Position numbers and translations under genes: made by a program
In this document: piece after piece, positions 1 to 8,309 of the stretch
Position numbering within the stretch: the first letter of the stretch is position 1
Layout of the letters: each line of letters starts with the position of its first letter
Notes under the pieces: model-generated
What the model saw: the letters and a program-made list of their open reading frames with translations, nothing else
Told to the model about the DNA's origin: nothing
The model's database searches: none
Assembly: GCF_051900415.1 (NCBI RefSeq)
Contig: NZ_JBHZGL010000001.1
Coordinates: 372,001 to 436,000 of the forward strand
Source: Frateuria_A sp051900415
GTDB taxonomy: Bacteria; Pseudomonadota; Gammaproteobacteria; Xanthomonadales; Rhodanobacteraceae
Direction of reading: 5' to 3'
Length of the DNA: 64,000 nt

Positions 1-453
1 AAGCGCTGGAAGGAAGAGAGCGAGAAGCGCCGGCTCGACGCACTGTGGCAATACCAGGTCTCGCCCATGCAGGGCGGTACGCAGTCGACCGCCACCATTT
101 ATTCGAGCCAGCCCTCCGGCAACGACCGCGTGCGGCTGGTGTTGCGCCGGCACACCGACTGGGGCCAGAACGTGTTCCTCTACGGCGGCGGCCACGGCTT
201 CGTCTGCCGCGGCAACTGCACCATCCACGCCACCTTCGACGGCAAGGAGCACGGCATCAAGGCGTTCGCGCCTTCCACCGGCGAGCCGGCATTGATGATC
301 CGCGACGACGACGATTTCATCGCGCGGATGAAGAAGGCGAAGAAGATCACCATGGACGTGACCCTGGTCGACGGCGAGAAGAAGGAAACCCTGGTCTACG
401 AGGTGGGTGGCTTCGATCCGGCCAAGTGGAAGGCACTGCCCAAGAAGAAGTGA
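1..453 (+). CDS. Hypothetical protein, 5' truncated by window edge
   Basis: The reading frame is open from the first base and ends at TGA 451-453, giving at least 150 residues. The visible part starts with a charged stretch (KRWKEESEKRR), then a beta-rich region with aromatic and glycine-rich segments (NVFLYGGGHGF), a CxGNC-type cysteine pair, and a lysine-rich tail ending KALPKKK. An internal ATG at 67 exists, but coding character continues upstream of it, so the real start lies outside the window. The GNC...FDGK pattern recalls periplasmic proteins that sense or bind through a beta-sandwich, but I cannot name a family. It is followed 64 bases later by a lipoprotein gene on the same strand, which may be cotranscribed. 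Confidence 0.7.
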   Translation, partial: KRWKEESEKRRLDALWQYQVSPMQGGTQSTATIYSSQPSGNDRVRLVLRRHTDWGQNVFLYGGGHGFVCRGNCTIHATFDGKEHGIKAFAPSTGEPALMIRDDDDFIARMKKAKKITMDVTLVDGEKKETLVYEVGGFDPAKWKALPKKK

Positions 454-517
454 CGCAGTGCACCGATCGGGCATCAACGCGTTACCGGTCGGGCGAGTCG
501 ACTCAAGGAGAAGCGCC

Positions 518-952
518 ATGTCGTTGAAACGTGCCCTGCTGGCCGGTGTCGCCACGCTGGTGTTCGCCGGCTGCTCCAGTGTCCCCTATGCGCAGCGCAT
601 GGCCGACCGGCAGGCGGCCTACGCACAGGCGGCCGGCGCGCCGGTCAACCATTTCAGTTTCTTCGTGCCGATGTGGTCGTGGGAACCGCTGGGCAGCGAC
701 CAGGTGGCGGTCTACACCAAGCCGAAGGAAGCCTGGCTGCTGGACGTGCCCGGCTGCACCGAACTGCCGTACGCCAACACGATCGGCGTGACCTCGAGCC
801 TCAACCAGGTCTCGATCAACTTCGACAAGGTCGTGACCGGGCGCAGCCAGCTCGCCTGCACGATCCGGCAGATCCGCCCGGTCGACCTGGACAAGCTCAA
901 GGCGCTGCAGCAGGAGCAGCGGCAGGTGACGGCCGAACCGCGTCAGGGCTGA
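518..952 (+). CDS. Small outer-membrane-type lipoprotein (DUF6491-like)
   Basis: A 144-residue protein. ATG 518 is preceded by a good ribosome site (AAGGAG at 505-510) and opens a lipoprotein signal peptide with the lipobox VFAGC. After the acylated Cys come a short alpha-helical part, an aromatic-rich strand region (NHFSFFVPMWSWEPL) and a C-terminal half with two cysteines (VPGCTEL and QLACTIR) that could pair as a disulfide. The layout resembles the DUF6491 lipoproteins common in Xanthomonadales; that assignment is from memory and tentative. The function is unknown. A longer frame upstream of 518 exists but encodes an Arg-rich sequence with no coding character. Confidence 0.8.
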   Translation: MSLKRALLAGVATLVFAGCSSVPYAQRMADRQAAYAQAAGAPVNHFSFFVPMWSWEPLGSDQVAVYTKPKEAWLLDVPGCTELPYANTIGVTSSLNQVSINFDKVVTGRSQLACTIRQIRPVDLDKLKALQQEQRQVTAEPRQG

Positions 953-987
953 TTCGCACGCGAAATCGGCCGGCAGGTGGTCCGCAC

Positions 988-1809
988 TCAGTTGAGGAAG
1001 AGTCGTTCGGCCAGCTTCGCCAGCGGCTTCTCCAGCGCACCCTGCAGCCGTGGCGGGAAGTCCAGCGGCTTGAGCAGCATCTTCACCGTCATCTCGGCCG
1101 GGATATGCCGGCGCAGCAGGTCCTGCGCCTTGCCGGCGACCCGGCGGAAGGCCTCGCGGTCGCCCTTGTGCTGCGGGTAGCACTGCTCGAACACGTGGCG
1201 CAGCGCGATGTCGCTGTCCTCGCTACGGATCTCGTTGACCCGTTTGAGCACCGCGCGGAACACCTTGTACCGCCCCAGCCCCTCGGTCTCGCGGTAGCGG
1301 CGGAAGTGCTGGTAGAAATACTTGAAGTGCCGCACCTCGTCGCTCTTGATGTGGCCGGTCAGTTGCTTGAGCACCGGCTCATCGGTGATCTCGTGCAGCG
1401 CGCGGTAAAGGCTGGCGGTGCCGGTCTCGACCACGCAGCGCGCGGCCAGCTCCAGCCCGCGGCTGTCCTCCAGCTGCTCGGCGGTGCACACCGCGCCGTA
1501 TTCGGTCCAGAACGCGGCGAACCCCTTGTCCCAGTCGAACTCCGGCCACACCGTGCGCACGTAGGCGGCCAGCGCGCGGCCGTGCTGCAGTTCCTCGTGC
1601 TCCCAGTGCTGGCTGAGCCAGGTCTGCAGTTCCTCGTCGCCGTTGAAGTGGGCAACCAGGTTGTGGGTGTAGAGATCCGAACCGCTCTCGACGAAGGAAG
1701 AACTGCACAGCAGGAAGAACAACTCCTCGTTGTGGCGCACGCGCGCACGGTCGATGCACGACAGGTCGAGGGTTTCCAGCGTCCAGGGCAGGGCAGGGAC
1801 GTAGCTCAC
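988..1809 (-). CDS. Ferritin-like di-iron family protein
   Basis: A 273-residue, mostly helical protein without a signal peptide. It carries two metal-ligand-type motifs spaced as in ferritin-like four-helix bundles: an E-E-L-Q-H motif (WEHEELQHGRAL, about residue 70) and a D-E-V-R-H motif in the second half (about residue 155), with further Glu residues (VVETGTASLY) between them. Such proteins bind two iron atoms and act as oxygenases, desaturases or oxidases; the substrate here is not evident. The start is GTG, preceded by AGGACA. It stands alone on the minus strand between a lipoprotein gene and a stress-protein gene. Family membership is fairly sure, enzymatic activity unknown. Confidence 0.75.
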   Translation of the reverse strand: MSYVPALPWTLETLDLSCIDRARVRHNEELFFLLCSSSFVESGSDLYTHNLVAHFNGDEELQTWLSQHWEHEELQHGRALAAYVRTVWPEFDWDKGFAAFWTEYGAVCTAEQLEDSRGLELAARCVVETGTASLYRALHEITDEPVLKQLTGHIKSDEVRHFKYFYQHFRRYRETEGLGRYKVFRAVLKRVNEIRSEDSDIALRHVFEQCYPQHKGDREAFRRVAGKAQDLLRRHIPAEMTVKMLLKPLDFPPRLQGALEKPLAKLAERLFLN

Positions 1810-1919
1810 GCGGATGTCCTGTGAAGGCGCGGCACAAGGCGCGCGTGTGACGGGCGAATGACAGACAGCATACGGTGTCGTGACGCGCGCGGATTAACCC
1901 AGCCCGACCCCGCGAACTG

Positions 1920-2336
1920 CTACGGCACCACCGTCACCGGCACATGCGCGCGCGCCAGCACGTCGCTGGAGACCGAGCCGAGCAGCCAGCGTGCCAGCGT
2001 GCCGCGCTCGGTGTGGCCTATCACGATGTGGTCCACGCCGCGCTGCTCGACCTGCCCGAGCAGCACGTCGCCCGGGCTGCCGTGGGTCACTTCCACGTCG
2101 ATCATGTCGCGTGCGTCCGGCGCCATCGCCACGAGCTCGTCCAGCAGCTCCTGCGCGCGCTGCGCGCTGGAGTCGGCCATCATCAGCGCACAGGCGTCGG
2201 CGCCGCCCTCGGTCACCTGCAGGACCGATACCACCCGAACCCGACCCTGGCCGCAGCGTGCCAGCGCCACCGCGGTCTGGAAGGCGCGTTGCGAAGAAGG
2301 CGAACCGTCGTAGCCGACCAGCGAATACCTGAACAT
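1920..2336 (-). CDS. Universal stress protein, UspA family
   Basis: A 138-residue single Usp domain: N-terminal strand with Asp (LVGYDGS), the helix SSQRAFQTAVALA, and a C-terminal nucleotide loop. In ATP-binding Usps the loop reads G-2x-G-9x-G-(S/T). Here it reads G-HT-E-9x-G-S (IGHTERG...LLGSVS), so the second glycine is replaced by Glu. That substitution could weaken or alter ATP binding. The ATG start has GGAGA upstream. The YihY-type gene ends 41 bases upstream on the same strand, so the two may share a transcript. Usp proteins are usually cytoplasmic and induced by growth arrest or oxidative stress. Confidence 0.92.
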   Translation of the reverse strand: MFRYSLVGYDGSPSSQRAFQTAVALARCGQGRVRVVSVLQVTEGGADACALMMADSSAQRAQELLDELVAMAPDARDMIDVEVTHGSPGDVLLGQVEQRGVDHIVIGHTERGTLARWLLGSVSSDVLARAHVPVTVVP

Positions 2337-2377
2337 GGCGCGTCTCCGTGCGTGTGGTGCCGATTATGCCGCGCCCG

Positions 2378-3247
2378 TCACTTGTCGCACGGGGCCTCCA
2401 CCTCGGCGTGTGCGTTGGGCCGGATCGGCACCCCGCGTACCTCCGCCACGTTCTGCGTGAGTTCGGCGCCGAGCAGCAGGATCACCACTGAGTAGTACAC
2501 CCACACCAGCAGCACCACCACGCTGCCGGCCGGTCCGTAGGCGCCGCCCACGTCGCTGTGCGAGAGGTACAGGCTGATGCCGAACTTGCCGATGGCAAAG
2601 AGGATGGCCGTGAACGCACCGCCCAGCAGCGTGTCCCGCCAGTCGATCTGCGCATCGGGCAGGACCTTGTAGATGGAGGCGAACACCAGGCCGAAAAGCA
2701 GCAGCGCCACGATCGCCTCCAGCGCGTCCCACATGGCCGTGTCGCTGCGCGCGAACACCGCGATCGCGGTGCTCGCCACCAGCGACACGATCAGCAGGAA
2801 GGCCAGCGTCAGCAGCAGCCCGAAGGCATGCATGCGCGTGAGCAGCCAGCTGAAGAGCGCATTGCGTGGCGCCGCGCGCAGGTTCCACACGCGGTTGATC
2901 GCCAGTTGCAGTTGGGCGAATACGGTGGAGGCGCCGATCAGGGTGATCGCCAGGCCGATGATGCCGGCCCAATGACCGAGCTGGGGCCGGTCCTCCGCGT
3001 TGTTGATCACCAGCTTCACCGCGTCCGACGCGCGCGTCCCGACCAGGTTGTTGATCGAACTCACCAGCTGGTCCTGCCAGGCCGGCTGCAGCGAGGCGAC
3101 CAGCCACAACAGCAGCACCAGCATCGGGGCGAACGACAGCGCCGAGTAGAACGCCACTGCCGCGGCGTGCGTCATCAGGTCGTCCTTGGCCGCGCCCTTG
3201 GCGGTGCGCTTGAGGACTTCCACGGTCGATTGCCACAGCGAATGCAT
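2378..3247 (-). CDS. YihY/BrkB family inner-membrane protein
   Basis: A 289-residue polytopic membrane protein with about six hydrophobic segments. The N-terminal amphipathic region is followed by the family hallmark ALSFAPMLVLLL, a central LIGASTVFAQLQLAINRVWN motif and the conserved segment RDTLLGGAFTAILF, with YGPAGSVVVLLVWVYYS near the end. These are diagnostic for YihY/BrkB (formerly and wrongly called ribonuclease BN). The physiological role of the family is unsettled; envelope transport is often suggested. I start at ATG 3247 because GGAGG lies five bases upstream; a longer frame to 3283 adds 12 residues without a ribosome site. A universal stress gene follows downstream. Confidence 0.92.
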   Translation of the reverse strand: MHSLWQSTVEVLKRTAKGAAKDDLMTHAAAVAFYSALSFAPMLVLLLWLVASLQPAWQDQLVSSINNLVGTRASDAVKLVINNAEDRPQLGHWAGIIGLAITLIGASTVFAQLQLAINRVWNLRAAPRNALFSWLLTRMHAFGLLLTLAFLLIVSLVASTAIAVFARSDTAMWDALEAIVALLLFGLVFASIYKVLPDAQIDWRDTLLGGAFTAILFAIGKFGISLYLSHSDVGGAYGPAGSVVVLLVWVYYSVVILLLGAELTQNVAEVRGVPIRPNAHAEVEAPCDK

Positions 3248-3406
3248 CGGGCCCTCCGGAAACCTGCGTGCGACACCAAGCATGGCGAGGCCCCTGCGCG
3301 GCGATCGTGAACGCGCGCTGCCGCTACCGCTGGCGCTTCCTTCACCCGCGCGGGGGCAGACTCGACCGAAGCTTCACAGTGCCCCGGACGGGGAAGGAGA
3401 CCTGCG

Positions 3407-3865
3407 ATGAACCTGCGCACCACTGCATTGGCGAGTGTGTTCCTGGCCGGCACGATGGCGCTGGCAGCCTGGCCTGCGGCACCGGCCCGCGCCGCCGAAC
3501 CGATGGTCAAGTGCGAGCTCAGCTACAACCTGCAGGGCTGGTCGATCATCTACAAACACGCCGAAGGGGCAGGCACGGTCACCTGCGACAACGGCCAGAG
3601 CGCGCCGGTAAAGATCAGCGTGGTCGGCGGCGGCCTCACTGCCGGCAAGTTCCGCGTCACTGACGGCAAGGGCGAGATCACCAAGGTGCATGGCATTGCC
3701 GAAGTGTTCGGCGACTACGTGCAGGCCGGCGCCGAAGCCGGCGTGGTCAAGAGCGCCCACGCGCAGGTACTGACCAAGGGCACCACCTCGCTGGCGCTGA
3801 CCGGCACCGGCCAGGGCATCGACCTGGGCGTGTCCGTGGGCAAGTTCACCATCTCGCGCCCGTAG
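3407..3865 (+). CDS. Secreted small beta-rich protein, function unknown
   Basis: A 152-residue protein with a clear Sec signal peptide (MNLRTTALASVFLAG...ARAAEP, cleavage near residue 30). The mature part has two cysteines likely to form a disulfide (VKCELS and VTCDNG) and a C-terminal glycine-rich, alternating beta pattern (GTTSLALTGTGQGIDLGVSVG). No catalytic motif is visible. The gene is preceded by GGGAAGGAGA and sits alone between a minus-strand membrane protein and a degenerate REP palindrome. It probably acts in the periplasm or at the surface, but I do not recognise the family. Confidence 0.8.
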   Translation: MNLRTTALASVFLAGTMALAAWPAAPARAAEPMVKCELSYNLQGWSIIYKHAEGAGTVTCDNGQSAPVKISVVGGGLTAGKFRVTDGKGEITKVHGIAEVFGDYVQAGAEAGVVKSAHAQVLTKGTTSLALTGTGQGIDLGVSVGKFTISRP

Positions 3866-3876
3866 GCTGCATCGCG

Positions 3877-3937
3877 CGTGGGTCGGGTTTCAGCCCGCCG
3901 ACTCTTCACAGAGCGGTGGATTGAAGCCCACCCTGCG
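3877..3937. repeat. Degenerate REP palindrome, class B
   Basis: Imperfect inverted arms around 3877-3901 and 3914-3937 match the class B palindrome seen intact at 9277, 29475 and 63727 (core GGGCTTCAGCCCACC), with several substitutions. It lies just after the stop codon of the secreted protein gene and is probably an old copy. Confidence 0.6.
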
Positions 3938-4029
3938 CCGGCCAGCGCGTAGACTTTGGCGGATCTTTCCATGGAGCCCGCCATGCGCCGCCTGTCGTTC
4001 ACGTCCGTCCGCCACGCGGCTTTGTCCTG

Positions 4030-4527
4030 ATGGCGGTCGATGCCACGCCCGCATCCCGCTTCGGCCTATGGCGGGTAGCCACCTGGATCGTTCTGCTGCT
4101 GGCTGCCGTTGGCGGCGTGCTGTACCTGCGCCATGGCGACTGGCCCTACCTGGTCGGCACCTTCGCGGTGATCGTGGTGTGTGCCGGCGGCATCCTGCGC
4201 CAGCCCTGGGCTCGCCCGGCACTACGCGTGGTGGCCTTGCTGCTGGCGCTGTGGGTGCTGGCCACCGGCGGCCTGATGCTGGCGCAGTGGGACCAGTTCG
4301 ACATGGCCCGCACGCATGCCATGACGCAGCCGCAGCCGGAGTTGCTGTTGCTGGTGATCGAGCAGGCGCGCCGCAGCTTTCTGCTGGGCCTGGCCTTCAA
4401 GGCGCTGCTCGTGCCGCTGCTGCTGTGGCTGGCCTGGCAACTGGGCCGGCCGCCGGTGCGCGCGCAGTTCGTTGCGCGCCGCCGGGGCTTTCCGGCTACG
4501 GATGGGGCGCGGCGGAAGCACCGCTAG
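4030..4527 (+). CDS. Small integral membrane protein, function unknown
   Basis: A 165-residue protein with four predicted membrane segments: LWRVATWIVLLLAAVGGVLYL, a PYLVGTFAVIVVCAGGI segment, a VVALLLALWVLATGGLML segment and LGLAFKALLVPLLLWLAW. The loop between TM3 and TM4 is about 40 residues and rich in Gln, Met and Pro. The C-terminus is strongly basic (FVARRRGF...GARRKHR), which would place it in the cytoplasm. No named family. It precedes a DUF2884 gene on the same strand with a 104-base gap. Confidence 0.7.
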   Translation: MAVDATPASRFGLWRVATWIVLLLAAVGGVLYLRHGDWPYLVGTFAVIVVCAGGILRQPWARPALRVVALLLALWVLATGGLMLAQWDQFDMARTHAMTQPQPELLLLVIEQARRSFLLGLAFKALLVPLLLWLAWQLGRPPVRAQFVARRRGFPATDGARRKHR

Positions 4528-4631
4528 GCCGCGAGTACCTGTCGCCTGGTCGGTCGAAGCGAGCCGATTCAGGCGCCGTTGACGCACGCGCGGGTATCGC
4601 TGAGGTCTCTTTTCGCGACGAAAACCCCCCG

Positions 4632-5384
4632 ATGCGCCTGCGGCTCCTGTTCGCCAGCCTGATCCTGTCCGCCGCCCTGCCGGTCCTGCACGCGCAGGAC
4701 CTGGCGGGCACCTGCCACGCCAGCAGCAGCTACGACCTGACGGTAAAGCCGGACAGCCTGCTGTTCGACCGCCCGCAACCGGCGCCCTTTCACGTGCAGG
4801 TCGGCGACGGCGCGCTGCGCACCGACGGCCAATCGGTGCGACTGAAGGCCGAAGACCAGGACCGACTGGTGCTGTTCGAGCGCGAACTGCGGGCGCTGGT
4901 CCCGCGCGTGCGGGCCGTGGCGGATGCCGGCGTGGACATGGCCGTGCGCGCGGTACACGACGAAGCCGCCGGCATGCAGCTGGCGCCGGCGACGCTGGCC
5001 GAACTCGATCGCCGCCTGGCCACGCACGCCGCACAGCTTGAGCAGCGCATCGCACAGAGCAACAGCACCCACGACTGGCAGGGCGACGCCGCCCAGCAAC
5101 TGGCCGACCGCATCGTCGGCGACCTGGCCCCGCTGGTGGCTGCCGACCTCGGCCAGCAGGCGCTGGCCGCCGCGATGAACGGCGACCTTGCCGAAGCCGC
5201 GCGCCTGCGCGACCAGGCAGCGGACCTGGCCACGCAACTGCAGCCACGGCTGCAACGGCGCATGCAGGCGTTGCGGCCACAGGTCCAGGCACTGTGCCCG
5301 TCGATCCACCGGCTGGCCGAGTTGCAGCAGGGCGTACGCGGGGCGGATGGCCAGCCGTTGAACCTGGTGCAGGTGGGCCATTAA
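4632..5384 (+). CDS. YggN-like periplasmic protein (DUF2884), copy 1
   Basis: A 250-residue protein with a cleavable signal peptide (MRLRLLFASLILSAALPVLHA). The mature part follows the DUF2884/YggN plan: a CHASSSYDLTVKPDSLLF start, a short beta region (VGDGALRTDGQSVRL), a long helical body and a C-terminal CPSIHRLAELQQGVRG motif. The two Cys residues near the ends may pair. The family is periplasmic and uncharacterised. A second, clearly paralogous gene lies at 7438-8253, sharing the order and the CPxxxRLxxLQQ motif. ATG 4632 begins the signal peptide; the longer upstream frame is non-coding in character. Confidence 0.88.
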   Translation: MRLRLLFASLILSAALPVLHAQDLAGTCHASSSYDLTVKPDSLLFDRPQPAPFHVQVGDGALRTDGQSVRLKAEDQDRLVLFERELRALVPRVRAVADAGVDMAVRAVHDEAAGMQLAPATLAELDRRLATHAAQLEQRIAQSNSTHDWQGDAAQQLADRIVGDLAPLVAADLGQQALAAAMNGDLAEAARLRDQAADLATQLQPRLQRRMQALRPQVQALCPSIHRLAELQQGVRGADGQPLNLVQVGH

Positions 5385-5395
5385 TCGTGCCCGTG

Positions 5396-5464
5396 TAGGA
5401 GCCCGCTTGCGGGCGATGCTTTTCGTGCCAACGAGGGGGAGCATCGCCCGCAAGCGGGCTCCTA
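5396..5464. repeat. REP palindrome, class A
   Basis: A perfect 25-base inverted repeat: left arm 5396-5420 beginning TAGGAGCCCGCTTGCGGGCG, right arm 5440-5464 ending CGGGCTCCTA, with a 19-base spacer. It lies 11 bases after the stop of the DUF2884 gene. It could act as a transcript-stabilising hairpin or terminator, but has no T tract. Confidence 0.92.
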
Positions 5465-5577
5465 CGGGTTCGCGGGCAGGCTGGCAGGGGTGAACCCGAA
5501 TGCCGCCTGACGGACGATGCGCAGCGAGCCCTGCGGACCACACGAGTTAATCCCCGGCTAAGTGCGCAGGGCCGACC

Positions 5578-6054
5578 ATGGTCGTCCCACGTCGAACCCC
5601 AGGAGCCGCGCCGGTGGCGCCACGCCCGCAAACGCTGTTCAACGCGCTGATCCGCCAGGGCATCGACCTGCGCGCGATGTACCGCGACGCCTCGGCACAG
5701 GCGAACGAGCCGGGCCTGCGCGTGGTGCTGGGCGAAAACGCGAGCGCGCTGGACCAGATGATCGCCGACCTGCAGGGCCAGGTCAGCCACCTCGGCGGCA
5801 CGCCGGCGCGGCGCGGCCGGCTCGGTGGCTCGGCGCGGCGGCAGTTGATCGAGTGGTTGCTGCCCGACACACCGCGCCGCGACACCGCCTGGATCGCCCG
5901 GCTGGCGCACGGCGAAGCGGCCCTGGTGCACGCCTTCGAGGAAGGCCTGCAGCGTGCCACGCCGGAGGCCGCGCTGGTGCTGCGCCGCCAGTTGCCGCGG
6001 CTGCAGGGCATCCACCTGGACATGCATAGCCTGGCCCGTGCCCGGCGCTGCTAA
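5578..6054 (+). CDS. Four-helix-bundle protein, DUF2383/PA2169-like
   Basis: A 158-residue soluble, alpha-helical protein. The helices run LFNALIRQGIDLRAMYRDASAQ, LRVVLGENASALDQMIADLQGQV, the motif SHLGGTPARRGRLGGSARRQLIEWL, and ALVHAFEEGLQRA...LVLRRQLPRLQGIHLDMHSL. The central VxxLGGxPxxxGxxxG element and the overall helical order match the PA2169/DUF2383 four-helix-bundle family, often linked to stress and envelope clusters. No signal peptide is present. Function unknown. It precedes a DUF924 gene by 37 bases on the same strand. Confidence 0.7.
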   Translation: MVVPRRTPGAAPVAPRPQTLFNALIRQGIDLRAMYRDASAQANEPGLRVVLGENASALDQMIADLQGQVSHLGGTPARRGRLGGSARRQLIEWLLPDTPRRDTAWIARLAHGEAALVHAFEEGLQRATPEAALVLRRQLPRLQGIHLDMHSLARARRC

Positions 6055-6091
6055 GCTCCGCCCACCCGGGCTGGCCCAGGGGGAAAACGGC

Positions 6092-6664
6092 ATGAGCGCA
6101 ACCGCACAGGATGTACTGGATTTCTGGTTCGCCGACGAGAACGCGGTGCGCTGGTTCGTGCGCGACCCGCAGTTCGACGAGGTGATCCGGACCCGCTTCG
6201 GCGCCACCCTGGAGGCGGCCATCGCGGGCGCGCTCGACCCATGGGCGCTTACTCCGCACGGCTGGCTCGCCCTGCTGATTGTGCTCGACCAGTTCAGTCG
6301 CAACGTCTACCGCGGCGACGCGCGTGCCTTCGCCCAGGACAACCGGGCGCAGGCGCTGGTGCTGGAAGGGCTGGAGCGGCGCGATGACGAGGCGCTGGCG
6401 CCGCTGCAGCGCGTATTTGCCTACCTGCCGCTGGAACACGCCGAGGACCTCGGATTGCAGTGGCGTTCGGTGACGCTGTTCCGCGCGCTCGCCCTACAGG
6501 CCTCGCCCAATGCGCGCGGGCAATATGAGAATTTCCTCGACTACGCGCGCAAGCACTGCGAAGTGATCACGCGCTACGGCCGTTTCCCGCATCGCAATGC
6601 GGCGCTGGGCCGGCCGAGTACGCCGGACGAGCTGGACTACCTGCAAGAGGGTGGCGGGTTCTAG
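6092..6664 (+). CDS. DUF924 family protein
   Basis: A 190-residue soluble protein. It opens with AQDVLDFWFADE, continues through LDQFSRNVYRGDARAFAQD and FAYLPLEHAEDLGLQ, and ends with HCEVITRYGRFPHRNAALGRPSTPDELDYL. These are the conserved segments of DUF924, an all-helical TPR-like cytoplasmic family found across proteobacteria and eukaryotes whose biochemical role is unknown. The length is typical. ATG 6092 has GGGGGA upstream; the longer frame beginning at 5954 overlaps the previous gene and is not coding. Confidence 0.95.
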   Translation: MSATAQDVLDFWFADENAVRWFVRDPQFDEVIRTRFGATLEAAIAGALDPWALTPHGWLALLIVLDQFSRNVYRGDARAFAQDNRAQALVLEGLERRDDEALAPLQRVFAYLPLEHAEDLGLQWRSVTLFRALALQASPNARGQYENFLDYARKHCEVITRYGRFPHRNAALGRPSTPDELDYLQEGGGF

Positions 6665-6714
6665 TTCCCTTGCCGGTGGGCCTATAGTTCAAACGGACCC
6701 ACGCAAGGAGAAGG

Positions 6715-7002
6715 ATGATGCGCAAGGTACTGCTGCTGGCCGCATGCATGCTGGCGTCGCTTTCGGTGAGCCCGGGTGCGCAGGCCGGCGACACGTTCCG
6801 CGTTGGCAGCCGCGTGCTCACGGTGGGCGACAGCGCGGTATTCACGCGGAGCCTGCTCGGCGAGCCGCAATACAAGGAACCGATCGAGGATCACTACGGC
6901 GCGTGGCGTGGCGAGCGCTGGCAGTACGACATCGACGGCCGGATGGTCACGGTGACCATCGTCTCCGGCAAGGTCGGCGACATCCAGATCGCGCAACGTT
7001 GA
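6715..7002 (+). CDS. Small periplasmic DUF2845-like protein, tandem copy 1
   Basis: A 95-residue protein with a signal peptide (MMRKVLLLAACMLASLSVSPGAQA) and a short mature domain opening DTFRVGSRVLTVGDSAVFTRSLLGEP, then an aromatic GERWQYDIDG strand and a closing VSGKVGDIQI. The pattern (VGDS at the start, L-G-x-P turn, W-x-Y strand, final xGxVxxI) is that of DUF2845, but the usual Cys residues are absent. The next gene has the same length and plan, so this is a tandem duplication. AAGGAG lies seven bases before the ATG. Function unknown; periplasmic by its signal. Confidence 0.75.
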   Translation: MMRKVLLLAACMLASLSVSPGAQAGDTFRVGSRVLTVGDSAVFTRSLLGEPQYKEPIEDHYGAWRGERWQYDIDGRMVTVTIVSGKVGDIQIAQR

Positions 7003-7049
7003 AGGATCGACCCGGCGCCTGCCGGGTTCCAACCCAAGGAAGGAACGAC

Positions 7050-7337
7050 ATGCGTACCCTGCTCGTCGGCAGCCTGTGGCTGCTCGCATTTGCCGCAACC
7101 GCCTCGGACACCTTGCGTGTCGGCAGCCACTTGCTGGTCGCCGGCGACAGCGCCGCGCAGGTGCGTGAACTGCTCGGTCGGCCCACGCGGGTGACGCACC
7201 ACCGTGCGCGACGCCACGGCCGCGGCGTCGTGGTGCTGACGCCCGCCAGCGAACGCTGGATCTATCGCGACAGCGGACGCGAAATCGCCATCACGCTGGT
7301 CGACGGCGAGGTCGCGGAGATCGAACAGCGCCCCTGA
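7050..7337 (+). CDS. Small periplasmic DUF2845-like protein, tandem copy 2
   Basis: A 95-residue paralogue of the preceding gene: signal peptide (MRTLLVGSLWLLAFAATAS), mature start DTLRVGSHLLVAGDSAAQV, then LLGRPTRVTHH, a W-x-Y strand (ERWIYRDSG) and the closing DGEVAEIEQRP. The match to copy 1 is strongest in the first 20 mature residues. ATG 7050 has AAGGAAGGAA upstream and lies 47 bases after the stop of copy 1, so cotranscription is likely. The role is unknown. Confidence 0.75.
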   Translation: MRTLLVGSLWLLAFAATASDTLRVGSHLLVAGDSAAQVRELLGRPTRVTHHRARRHGRGVVVLTPASERWIYRDSGREIAITLVDGEVAEIEQRP

Positions 7338-7437
7338 AACGCGGCGGCCATGACCGATGGCACGGCATGACGCCTGGCCCATGCCCGAGACGTCGGGCGG
7401 CGGGAAGCTGGCGCCATCGTCACCGCGGAGCCAGCCC

Positions 7438-8253
7438 ATGCGCACGCTGATCCTTTCCCTCGCAATCGCCACCGGTCTGGCGCTGGTCGGGCCGGTGCAG
7501 GCGGGCGCTCTGCACGTGAACCACGAGCAGTGCAGCTTCGGCACCGACTACGACGTGCTGGTCAAGCCCGCGGGCATCACCTTCGAGCGCCAGGACGGCA
7601 CGCCCGGCAGCGTGTTCATGCATGACGGCGCTCTGCGCATCGATGGCCGCGACGTGGCCGTGTCGGGTGCCGATGCGAGCCGCCTGCGCGAGTATGAAAG
7701 CCAGGTCCGCACCCTGCTGCCCGAGGTCGCCTCGATCGCCCGCGAGGGGGTGGACATCGGTTTCGATGCGCTCACCACGGTGGTCGCCAGCTTTGCCGAC
7801 GACCCGACCGAACGCAGCCGGTTGATCACGCAACTCAACGACCAGCACAAGCAGGCGCTGACCAAGATCGACGACGGCCTGGGCCAGGGCGAATGGCGCC
7901 AGCACAGTGTCGAGGACCTGATGGAAAACCAGGTCGGCGATGCGGTCGAATCGCTGGTCAGCACGGTTACCGCCAAGGCGGTCAAGGCCGCGCTGAGCGG
8001 CGACCAGAGCCAGGTCGCCGCGCTGGAAGCGCGTGCCGACGCGCTGGACAAGACCATCGACAAGCAGGTCGACGCCCGCGCGGACGCGCTTTCCGAGCGC
8101 GCCGAGGCGCTGTGCCCGCACATGGCACGGCTCGACCAGCTGCAACAGCAGTTCGAATTCCGCCTGAAGGACGGCTCGCGCCTGGCGCTGGTCGACCACC
8201 AGCCGGAACACGACAACGAGGCTTCCGCCAAGACGAAGCCCCAGACCCGCTAG
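7438..8253 (+). CDS. YggN-like periplasmic protein (DUF2884), copy 2
   Basis: A 271-residue protein with a signal peptide (MRTLILSLAIATGLALVGPVQAGA). The mature part begins with a Cys-containing CSFGTDYDVLVKPAGITF segment parallel to copy 1 at 4632, has a long helical central body rich in Asp, Gln and Lys, and ends with CPHMARLDQLQQQFEFRLKDG. A hydrophilic tail of about 25 residues follows. The two DUF2884 copies bracket the tandem DUF2845-like pair, suggesting that the envelope cluster grew by duplication. An intrinsic terminator follows at 8310-8351. Function uncharacterised. Confidence 0.88.
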   Translation: MRTLILSLAIATGLALVGPVQAGALHVNHEQCSFGTDYDVLVKPAGITFERQDGTPGSVFMHDGALRIDGRDVAVSGADASRLREYESQVRTLLPEVASIAREGVDIGFDALTTVVASFADDPTERSRLITQLNDQHKQALTKIDDGLGQGEWRQHSVEDLMENQVGDAVESLVSTVTAKAVKAALSGDQSQVAALEARADALDKTIDKQVDARADALSERAEALCPHMARLDQLQQQFEFRLKDGSRLALVDHQPEHDNEASAKTKPQTR

Positions 8254-8309
8254 CCGTCCCCCCGGCTCGCGGGCCGGCCGCTCTCCCACAACCATCCCAT
8301 GCGGCCCAT

